Source: Tubulanus polymorphus (lineage: Eukaryota > Nemertea > Palaeonemertea > Tubulaniformes > Tubulanidae). From it: a DNA stretch of 64,000 nucleotides. Location of the stretch: NCBI RefSeq assembly GCF_964204645.1, contig NC_134035.1, forward strand, positions 13,559,951-13,623,950, given 5' to 3'. The notes under the pieces were generated by a model. The model did no database searches. It was not told the DNA's origin and saw only the letters and a list, made by a program, of their open reading frames with translations. This document shows positions 29,501-41,500 of this stretch, piece after piece; within the stretch, counting starts at the first letter, position 1; each line of letters opens with the position of its first letter. Position numbers and translations under genes: made by a program.

Positions 29501-32500
29501 CAGTTTATCCTAGAATATAAACGCTTAAAACACGGACACAATTTTCTCAAACAGGAAGACAGTATCTTTGCCTTGTGACCTCGAGATGTTAAATGGACAA
29601 AACGTGCGGTTGATGATTTAACTATTCATGTTCGGATGGTTTGCAAAGTTTTCACTGAACTTCATCATCGAAGAAACAAAAATCAAACTGTTAGAATAAA
29701 CAGTTAAATCATCAACTGTGGGTTTAGCTCATTAACTGTGAAATACTTAAATCAATATGACAGTACACCAGTCACCATCAGTGATTTAACATGTTCGGGA
29801 GAGTGAGTCGATTCAAATCTTCAAGAAGAGACTTAAAGCACATATCTTTAATGAAACTTACAACTGAAATGTTTTAGCTCAAGAAAATATTGTATTTCAA
29901 ACTATCTGTTTTGTTGAATATTTTTCTGTAAAGCGCTCTGAGTCATTATAAGATTAACCCTTTCAGTGCGTCTACACCGCAGTGCAGTGTACGTATCAGT
30001 GGTATGGATTTTGCTAGTACATCGCACTGCGGTGTATTGATGTAATTAGTAATTAGTTTTTATCTCTACTGAAAGATGGCAGGACCTGTCAAACATAGTG
30101 AAATATTAGTAACTAACGATACACCGCGCCGCGGTGTAGACGCACTACAGTGGTACGTCCGTTATTCAACAAACTAGGGTGGAATTATTCAGAATTTTCA
30201 AATTATCTTCAGCACTATAGGATATTGATTAGTCAGCACTGAAAGGGTTAAACGCTTTATAAGAATAGATTTTATTATCATTATTATTTTATTATTTACG
30301 AATTATTCGATGTTTTTTTAGGAGAAGCGTCGATCACGCGATCTGGAAACATCGTCTGCCGCCGATACGACGACGCCGGTTACTACGGAAACGATCGACG
30401 AGGGGCAGACGGCGGACGAATCGGAAACTGTGAAATATTCGGATGAAAATCCGTTCATAGGTAAAATACATTATAGACTCTATTCCACAACATCGGTACT
30501 TACTAATATCATATCTATATTCTATATTCATGTTGAGGTTGTTCAGTGATACCAGGGTCTGGTTTTACTGACGCTAGCCCCGAGTCCAGCTGGGTCTGCT
30601 TAAACTGTAACCATGGCCCAGTTGCAGTGGTCTTACATCTTAAAACTGAGGCCAGTTGCTCAAAAGTTAGTTAAAATAACCGGCGCATAAATTCCATAGT
30701 AAATGAAGTTTTAATTGTCACTATGTCAACTATCCACTGGTTAACTCTAAACAACATTTGAGCAACTGGCCCAGGGGTTGGTTGCACAGTTGTGACTGAA
30801 GTCCAAAAGTTGTCTTAAACCTAAAGACTGGTCTTTAGTTACTAGATTGGCTATAGAACTAATATGTTCTTAGACTGGTCTAAAATCTAAGCCATGACTG
30901 ACTGTGCAACTGGTGCTTGTTCCATAGTCATGGCTTAGATTTTAGACCAATTTAAGACCATGTTATTTCTATAAACAATCTAACAACTTAAGACCAGTCT
31001 TAGAATTTAAGACCATTTTTGGACTTAAGTCTCAACTGAGGAACCAGCTGGGTCCTAAATCTGACTTAAACTAAACCAAACTCTGCTGATACATAGTAAT
31101 ATTAACAGTTAGGGTTTGAAGTTAAAACCGGGCTCAGTAATGAATGCATATCTTATATATAATCATCTAAAACTCTCTCTCTCTCTTTTTCTCTATTTTA
31201 TTTCTTTATAAAATCTCATCGTAGAAGAATCTATCGATTGTAAGTGTTTAATAGTTCTGTGTATTCTAGATGGATAGCTTTCAGTGTTGTGTTTGTACCG
31301 GGATAGTTCATCCTTCAAACCGAGGGGTGGAGGGATAGAACCTTCCCTCGTTTGTGTCCCTGCTCTGATTGACATCCTCATCCATTGTTTGAAAACAAAA
31401 AAACAGCCTTCGAGAATATATTTGATAAGAAACGCGTTGCATTGTGGAATAAAAATGCCTCAATCGACAATGAATCTTGTTTGATATTCGCGCAGTGCTT
31501 CTAAATCCAATCATCTGAGTTAAAATGTGACGAAACAGTTGCGAAAATAAACTTATAATTGTTTCAGTGGGATTTGTATTTAATCTACAAACCGATGAAA
31601 CTTGTTGATGTGAAGTTGAAGGATGTATGAAATTGAATGCATGCTCCGTGATGCCTTCCCCAGCCCCACTGTCTCCCATATTAGATTGAACAACAACATG
31701 CAGAAGCTACCAGCACTCTAAAGACTCTCAGCTATTCGTCTCTTTCTAATACTCATCTCTTGTAGCCTGTTATTATTAACACTTTATTAATGCTTTTATT
31801 TATAGTTTTCAACTATTCTAGATTTTTCACCATTCTAGTCACGAGCCGCAGTAGTTCCTGTCAGGTTCAGGGGCCATTTGGACAGCGGAGACTAATCTCC
31901 AAAAGTGGTTTCAGATCTTCAAGACCGGTCTCAAGTTGTTAGATTAGTTATAGAACCAAAATGAGCTTAGAATGGTCTTAAGTTGTTAGATTGGTTATAG
32001 AAATGAGTTTAGACTGGTCTCAAGTTGTTAGATTGGATATAGAACCAAAATGAGCTTAGAATGGTCTTAAGTTGTTAGATTGGTTATAGAAATGAGTTTA
32101 GACTGGTCTTATGCCGTTAGATTGGATATGGAATTAATGAGCTTACACTGGTCTTACGTTGTTAGATTGGTTATAGAACCAAAATGAGCTTAGAATGGTC
32201 TTAAGTTGTTAGATTGGTTATAGAAATGAGTTTAGACTGGTCTTATGCCGTTAGATTGGATATGGAATTAATGAGCTTAGACTGGTCTTACGTTGTTAGA
32301 TCGGCTATAGAACAAAAATGAATTTAGACTGGTCATAACTGTTGAAAAGGCTCCTGATCTATATTTCTCACTGTTTGTTTTACTAATAATCCTATTCACT
32401 TCTCTCCGTTCTCTCTATTACGTTTATTTTCATTAATTTTTCGAAAATTATCACCTATAAAACCGATTGGGGTTTACGGATAGAGAATCAGTTTTAAGTG

Positions 32501-35500
32501 ATGATTACTGTTGTTGTTTCTCCATCAACATTAACTCTTTGTCCTGGATGAAGCGACTCAATACACTGATGTTTATTTCAACTGGACTTGAGAGTCCCAC
32601 ATCAGGTCCCTGCCTAGCTCAGTCAGTCTGGGTGGTACATACATGATAAAAGTCTTATTAGCACCACCTTTCAATGAAGACTTTTTGGATATCCTTCAAT
32701 ACAGTTTCAAATGGATTAAAAAATGATGATTTAGGTCGACTGCCTTTCCTTTCTGGTCCTATTAAGACTTTTATCAGGAATGTACTACCAAAACTAACTG
32801 ACCTAGGCAGGTACCTGATGTGGGGCACTCAACAAGTCAGGTTGAAATAAACGTTAGTTGCGAAAGCTCTTAATTTCTAATAAAACTCATTAACCGGTTT
32901 ATTTATTACGTGGCTCCTCTAAAACTAAAGGTGATTATCTTTAATTTAAGGTTTATTGAAAGGATCGAAACCGAAGGGTCTAAAACGAGCTAAAACTATC
33001 TACGGAGGTGAACCGGCGACTAGCGCTGTTACTCCTAGAGTTAAACGTAATTCTACTCCCGGATTATTTTACGTGGCTTTCGATCCGCTACTAGAATCGC
33101 CCGGCGACGACGTATTCGTCTCCCCCGACGACGACGGCGAGCAGACGCAACAATCGGCTGTCGTTAAATCGGTGCGAGATCGAGTTTCGGACATCGAGCG
33201 TAATTCACCGACCGGTTCACAGGGGGCGATGTCGCCGTTACGATCGCCGGTCTCGGAGAGCAGCGACGCCGACTCGGCCGTTGAAACACCGGTGAAACTA
33301 CGGAAACAGAAATCGACCAATCAGCAACGAGATGAATCCGACGAATGGAACGAGGTATAGTCAATTCAATTCAATTGATTTTATTCTAACAGTGATTCTC
33401 AGAGGTTTAATGATTTAAATCGATGTTTTAGATTTCAGATATATTTAATTTACTGCTCGGACATCGATTGAGTTCGATAAATGATTATCCTCTCTCCACT
33501 TCGATTATAGGTATTAAACACCCCCTCCCTCCACCCCCCACTCCCCTCCCTCCCTCCCTCCTCCCCCTCCTCCTCCCCTCCCCCCTCTCAAAATACTGTG
33601 AAATCTAGCATGAGCTTTAGGTTTAATGGTATAGACAAACAGGAATGTTTTATCAAGATTTTGCTTAAAGAGAAAACAAGAAGTTTAACTCTCAGACAGA
33701 TACCTCCCAGACAGAGATACCTCTCAGACAGATAACTCTCAGACAGATACCTCTCAGACAAATATACCTCTCAGACAGAGATACCTCCCAGACAGAGATA
33801 CCTCCCAGACAGAGATACCTCTCAGACAAATACCTCCCAGACAGAGATACCTCCCAGACAGAGATACCTCTCAGACAAATACCTCCCAGACAGAGATACC
33901 TCCCAGACAGAGATACCTCTCAGGCAAATACCTCCCAGACAGAGATACCTCCCGGACAGAGATACCTCCCGGACAGAGATACCTCCCGGACAGAGATACC
34001 TCCCAGACAGAGATACCTCCCAGACAGAGATACCTCTCAGACAGAGATACCTCTCAGACAGAGATACCTCTCAGACAATACTATGACAGGTGCCATTTAG
34101 ACAGGTACTGCACTCATCTACCTCTCAGCCAAATACGATTGAGACAAGTACCATTCAGGTACCATTCAGACAGATACCACTCAATAACCAGGTAGCTCCA
34201 AAGGTTTATTTATATCCAGTATTAGGTGTTACCTAGATTCAAACAAAGGATATTTTCATTTGGCTTCAGGACGCATGTATTTCTACAGAGTACAGATTTT
34301 GCTTTATTTGTATATAGAGAATCCCACATACTGATTTAAGGAAAAGGTGAACCCCGCAGAGTTAAGTTCCATTAATCCAGTTATTTATTGATGCAACGTT
34401 TCGACTATAACCTGATAGTCATCTTCAGGAATACTATTCGGTTATAGTCAAAATGTTGAATCAAAACTTTTCGGACTTCATCTTCTCGTTATATTAGTGT
34501 GGGATTCTGTATATATTGTCAGGACACAGACTCGTTTCATCAATGATTGTTTGCTGTATTTTATTCAAGATGTTTATTTATATACAATGTTTGTAGATTG
34601 CTGATATTATGGCTACGTTCGGAGGTCGAATTACGAATAGAGAATCAGTTTTTATGAACGATTTTGACAAAGAATTTGCTAAACTCATCTCAGGTAAGCA
34701 GCAGAAGCAGCAGCAGCCGCAGCAGCAGCAGCAGCCACAGCCGCAGCAGCTGCAACACACAGCGTCACATCCAGTTTATTGGGATCCACTTTCTCAACTG
34801 TGGATTTGAAATTTCACGGAGTTCAATGAATAGATTTGAAGTCTAGAGATACAAACACAGTTCCACAGTTCCACTGAGTTTGATTCTAGGATATGAACTC
34901 TTAAAAAACTCTTGAATCAAACTTAAAACATCAAATATGGAACTGTGGAATTGTGGAACTGTGTCATGGAGTATGGAACATAAGTTCAATAGTTAGGTGT
35001 TCAAATGTGGAACTGGATTGCACAGCAGTCGGATCCATAACTGTGGAACTGGTTCCCGGGGCTAATGGAACCACAAGACGTGTGTGGAATAGGATTCAGT
35101 GGAATTGCGTACAGAGTGTGGATCCAGTTCCACAGTTTTAGGTTAACCATTATTGAGAGTAATAAGAACAGTGTTCGCATTGAATCAGTTCATTCATTCA
35201 CAGATGTATATAATATTTCTACCCGTTAGGAGCTGGTAAAGTAATAAGCGTCGGTGATTGGTTAGAATCGATGAAATTAGAACAATACGAAAATCTATTC
35301 ATCGCCAACGGTTTCGATAATATGGATTTCATGGTAAGAGTTTTACATTTCTAAGAAACGAACGAACGAACGAACGAACGAACGATCACTTTCATTTTCA
35401 TCGTGTAGATTTAAGCCTCTCGTATCCAAAATCAGATAAATCTAGCTGATTCATACTATTTCAACGATTTCACATCAGCTTATCTTATTCATATCTTTTT

Positions 35501-38500
35501 ATTCAAGCTTTTGGTTCTAGCCGCACTTTTATTATGTATCAATATTAGAATAGCCCTGTTACACTCTTACCATGTTGACGTGTAGAATAGAAAATAAGTT
35601 TAAAATCCACTATATGAATAACTTAAAAGACTAAAAGCGAATTTTATTTATCAAAATTTTTTAAATTTATGTTGTATGAATGTTTTATGTAAGTGCCTTA
35701 GAGGAATATTTCATTGAATAAGCCACCAAATATGGTAATTAATGATAATAATAATGATTATGATGATATTATGAACTGTAGGCACCTAACGTATTGGAAG
35801 AGGCCGATATTTTAGAGATGGGTATCTATAACGAGACTCATCGAGGTCAGATACTCGGAGCTGTTAAACTCATGTCACCGGTGCCATCTATAGGTCAGTA
35901 CGATTATTAAACATTCCGCTAGAGTCATGACTCAAATACTGAACCATCTTGCTGAGATATGTTTAAATGACCAGACAAGTAGTACTATGTAGGTTAATTA
36001 TCTATTAACACTCATTCACCTGATGAAGCTTCTATACATTAGTAGTGAAAGCTTGCGCATCTAATGAACAGTTAACCTATATAGTACTACTCGTCTAGTT
36101 ATTTATTCTAAACCCGGTTAACCCTTTCAGTGCGTCTACACCGCAGTGCGGTGTACGAATCAGTGATGGACTTTGCTAGTACACCGCATTGCAGTGTATC
36201 GATGTAATTAGTAATTATCTCTCTTGTAAAAATGGCAGCACCTGTCAAACACTGTGAAATACTAGTAACTAACGATACACCGCGTCAGGGTGTAGACGCA
36301 CTATAGTGGAATTCCCATTATTCAACACACTAGGGTGGAATTTTTTAACATTTTCAAATTATCTTCAGCACTATAGGGTATTAATTAGCACTGAAAGGGG
36401 TAAACACAGCTATATACTCTCAAATCTTGAGATATGATTGTTATTGCGTGTGCGTGTGTTGTAGGTATGAGTGGTAAAAATGAGGAGGATAGTGAAGATG
36501 AAATAGCCGTTGATGATTGGTTGAAATCGTTGAGTTTATCGGAATACATCGACACGTTTCATAAACACGATTTTACAACAATGAATAAAGTGCGGAAACT
36601 ATGGGAACTCGAACTAACTACAGTAAGATCTACATATATTCTCTCATCCCTTATTCTATATTGTTTTATATGAAACGCATCAATTTCATCATGAATTCAA
36701 GGACCCGGTTTCATAGACTGGTATCAAAGTTACTCCTAGGGGTAACTCCCTAATCATAGTAACAATGAGAAACCTAGGCCCGGTTTCATAGACTGGTATC
36801 AAAGTTACCCCTAGGGGTAACTCCCTAACCATAGTAACAATGAGAAACCTAGGCCCGGTTTCATAGACTGGTATCAAAGTTACTCCTAGGGGTAACTCCC
36901 TAACCATAGTAACAATGAGAAACCTAGGCCCGGTTTCATAGACTGGTATCAAAGTTACTCCTAGGGGTAACTCCCTAACCATAGTAACAATGAGAAACCT
37001 AGGCCCGGTTTCATAGACTGGTATCAAAGTTACCCCTAGGGGTGACTCCCTAACCATAGTAACAATGAGAAACCTAGGCCCGGTTTCATAGACTGGTATC
37101 AAAGTTACCCCTAGGGGTAACTCCCTAACCATAGTAACAATGAGAAACCTAGGCCCGGTTTCATAGACTGGTATCAAAGTTACTCCTAGGGGTAACTCCC
37201 TAACCATAGTAACAATGAGAAACCTAGGCCCGGTTTCATAGACTGGTATCAAAGTTACTCCTAGGGGTAACTCCCTAACCATAGTAACAATGAGAAACCT
37301 AGGCCCGGTTTCATAGACTGGTATCAAAGTTACTCCTAGGGGTAACTCCCTAACCATAGTAACAATGAGAAACCTAGGCCCGGTTTCATAGACTGGTATC
37401 AAAGTTACCCCTAGGGGTAACTCCCTAACCATAGTAACAATGAGAAACCTAGGCCCGGTTTCATAGACTGGTATCAAAGTTACTCCTAGGGGTAACTCCC
37501 TAACCATAGTAACAATGATAAACCATGGTTATAACTGATAAATTTCAAAATGTTCCCAGGGTCTATTTTGCGTCCACATCTATGAAACCCAGTCCTGGGG
37601 TGGATTGACGGACTGCTGTTTAAAGGTCTTGTGATAGCTTTAAGAGTAATTTTGATCATTGGAAAGTAAATGTGGAGGGGTATTAGTAAGGTGTCACAGA
37701 TTGGTGGACGATGGGTTAGATAACCTACCAGTTATACGGTGCTTGGACAGTAAAAATTTAAGAATTCATTCAGAAAAGTGAAACTAAAAAAAATATTTAA
37801 GGGTCTTTTACAAGACCCAAAAACTCCCTGAATCCATACCAGGTATAGATACAATGTATTCAGATGTATTTGAATGTATACGAGGTATTGATACAATGTA
37901 TTCAGATGTATTTGAATGTATACGAGGTATTGATACAATGTATTTGGATGTATTTTTGTAGGTATTAGACATCACTAGACTCGGTCATCGGAAACGGATT
38001 CTAGCTTCATTAGGAGGTCATCTAGCCGATGAAAGTCTAGAGGAACTCGGTCAGACTGTTGATTTACGCAATTTAGTGAGTATCGTTATTCCTCAAATAC
38101 ATTCCAGCAAATATCTACATCACATTGAATAAGGACTAGTTTCCACATTTCTCTGGTTCCACATATCACTGGTTCCACATTTCTCTGGTTCCACATATCA
38201 CTGGTTCCACATTTATCTGGTTCCACATATCACGTTTAGAATTTGTATTTGAAACATCTAGATATGAACTAATTTGACCAAAATTCAGCAAACGACTGTG
38301 GAAATGGCTACTGTGGAACCCAGAGGTGTGGAGTCCAGAACTGTGGAGTCTAGAACTGTGGAACTAGGGTTCAGAAGTGTGGAACTGAATCCTGATCAAT
38401 AAGTTAGTTATGATAAATAATGAATATAAAATGAATTATTTTCAGCCGACAAGTTTCTCCTCTGATTCGACTGAGGTATTGCCATGATGTGTTACACACC

Positions 38501-41500
38501 AGGTCCTTACAGATTAGGGAATTAAATATCAGACAATGTTGGATTCCGTGACTTATAAGAACCCTGGGGCCAGTTTTATAGACTGGTATTATCTTTAACC
38601 CTACTTAAACCTAAAATCTACTGAAAATGAATTAAGTTAGTCCCCGGGTTAAAGATAATACCAGTCTATAAAACTGAGCCCTGGTTATTATATATAATGT
38701 ATATATATTTGCACTGTTGTTGTTTCTATGTTCTTGATTCTCATTCAACTCTAGATTCAATTCACAGAATTTGATTTCTTTCCTCCCCCCCCCCCCAAAA
38801 AAATCATCTTTTTACCTTTCCGATAGTTTTAGATTTTTTGTAGTTTATTTGTTGATAGTTCTTACGTGTATGTTGCATGTGGTGTGTATGTGCCCCCCTC
38901 CTCCCCCCCCCCCGGGATCAGACTGACGCACGAACTCTGTGGCCAGACGCACCTCAATCAAATCCAACGCCAGACTAAAATCACATTTGAATCACGTAGA
39001 GAAATCTTGGTCATGAAATTGCACCCTGTAAAATCATCTTTCGACTGAAACAAGTGATTTGCGCTTGCCTCGTACCACACACCAGATTCTTAATGATGAT
39101 AGCCAAAATGATGTGTACGTCATGCCACCTATATATGGTTGAATGAACTAGATAATGGCGGACAATCTTCTGATAATCAATAAACTCCAATAGATGGCGT
39201 ATGAGTGATCAATAAAACTCAAATAAATAATAAAAATGAATTTTAAACGCGTTGATTTTATTTTTATTGGAAAATATCGAGTAAAACACTGAAAATTCTG
39301 CACTGAAAATCTCTGAATGTTTTACGATATATCGTTTCGATATTTTCAGAGTTGGAGTTTAAATCCGTTGATAAGAGATTCCGATCCGGATGTAAGTTTA
39401 TTCCGGGATTATACGGGAATTACTCCGTTTAATCCACCAGGAACGGATCAACATCAGAACGCAACAATCAGATCGCCATCTAACGATTCCTCGCCGGACT
39501 CGGATCTGGATTCCACGAAGGTTCGTATAAAAACGGCGTTTTAGTGTTCCACGTATCACTATCGACTACCTTATTCCAGTGCCCGGTTTTATAGGCCGGG
39601 TATCAGAGTTACCCCTACGGGTCAAGGGCAGATTTAGGGGGTGTCCCCACATCTATCAGGAAGCTTTCAGTTAAAATGAATATTGATAATTATTTATTGC
39701 CATAATTCCATATAGAATTATACACCTTTTGGCTGACAAAATAAGATGCATGAATTAAAAAATTGTAAAACAACAGTTTTAACTAAGCTATGGTAAAAAG
39801 TCTTCATTTAAAAGCATCTAAGGATGGACTAAAAATTGGTAACTTATTCCAAAGAAATAGTGCACATGGGTAAAATGCTCTATGACCAGCAGATACGAGT
39901 TTGGTTCTATGTTGGACTAAAATGTAATTGATTTGTTTGCTTTGGGTTGCAGCAGCATCAGCAGCAGCAGCAGCAGCAGCGCAATATCAGTTACAGTAAT
40001 ATCGATATGCGACCTCCGAATGCGACTATGACTGTAAAATCTGATTTGATAAAAGGATGGCATCATACTCCTGATGTACTTATAAAAGGCTGCTGTAACT
40101 ACAACGCACATGTGAGTATTATAACCATTGATGTGAAACACTCGACCATCAGTCATTTCAGCTTTAATTGACCATCAGTCATTTCAGCTTTTACTAAAAT
40201 ATTGTTTATGATTATTTACAGTATTTGGGATCAACTTTAGTTAAAGAATTAAATGGCCTCGAATCGACAAAAGAATCAATCGTTAAAATGAAGGTATGTA
40301 CCGTACACCGGCGCCATCTGGTTTCGTGATATGAAACCGCACGCTCGACTGTCTATACTATACTGCCACCTGGTTGTATATAATAGAACTAAATATGTTT
40401 GTTTTCAAGCTGCGATATTGGGAGCGTTTAAAGGTTTGTATTTCATTGTGGTTTTTATCCCAGACCTTCTCACTGCTGATGCTCTCGTTGCTGCTGCTGG
40501 TGTTTCCTCGAACTGTTTTTGTTTGACTAATATTTTTTATGTGTTGTTAGTTTTTTTGACTAAAGCAACGTTTATTATGAGTTAATGAAGTTGTTAACTA
40601 ACAGTAGTCGTTTCAAGGCACGAAATGTTAGAGATCACCTTGATTCAATTAAACAACTTGTCAGCGTTTGTTGTCGTTGACGATGGAAGCAATCGACCGA
40701 GCAGACGGAAACAATAAGAGTTTAACAATTCAACGAATCATAAGAGAATCACATAAATCAGGGAAAGAATCAAGGGTTGGGAACTGGGTCCTGGGGAGTT
40801 AACTCTTACTCACAACTGTAGAACTGGCTCCAGAGTTCAGAGTTAACTCTTACTCACAACTGTAGAACTGGATCATGAGTTCAGAGTTAACTCTGACTCA
40901 CAACTGTAGAACTGGATCCTGAGTTCACAGTTAACTCTTACTCACAACTGTAGAACTGGATCATGAGTTCAGAGTTAACTCTTACTCACAACTGTAGAAC
41001 TGGATCCTGAGTTCAGAGTTAACTCTTACTCACAACTGTGGAACTGAATCCTGATTTCAGAGTTGATTCTAACTCACAACTGTGAAACTGGACCGTGTAT
41101 TGTACTCACAGTGGTGAAACTGACGGACACAGTTTGTTGATTTCTCATATTTCTGATTTCACTTATTCTATTGTGTTGATTACGAGGGGGTGGTGATGAT
41201 GATATAGAGGGGAGGGGATGGTGATGATGATATAGAGGGGAGGGGATGGTGATGATGATATAGAGGGGAGGGGATGGTGATGATGATATAGAGGGGAGGG
41301 GATGGTGATGATGATATAGAGGGGAGGGGATGGTGATGATGATATAGAGGGGAGGGGATGGTGATGATGATATAGAGGGGAGGGGATGGTGATGATGATA
41401 TAGAGGGGAGGGGATGGTGATGATGATATAGAGGGGAGGGGATGGTGATGATGATATAGAGGGGAGGGGATGGTGATGATGATATAGAGGGGAGGGGATG

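Larger units (their letters stand above)
33355..34596. other. Intron 14 with C/T-rich DNA and minisatellite
   Basis: A CCCTCC-rich stretch (33520-33590), the 17-bp minisatellite listed separately, and a family-E copy. Confidence 0.6.

Noticed and set aside
36689-37507. 272-codon minus-strand frame with 25-residue repeats
   Set aside because: It is the 75-bp family-C array read in a frame that stays open because 75 is divisible by three; no start context, splice sites or domain.
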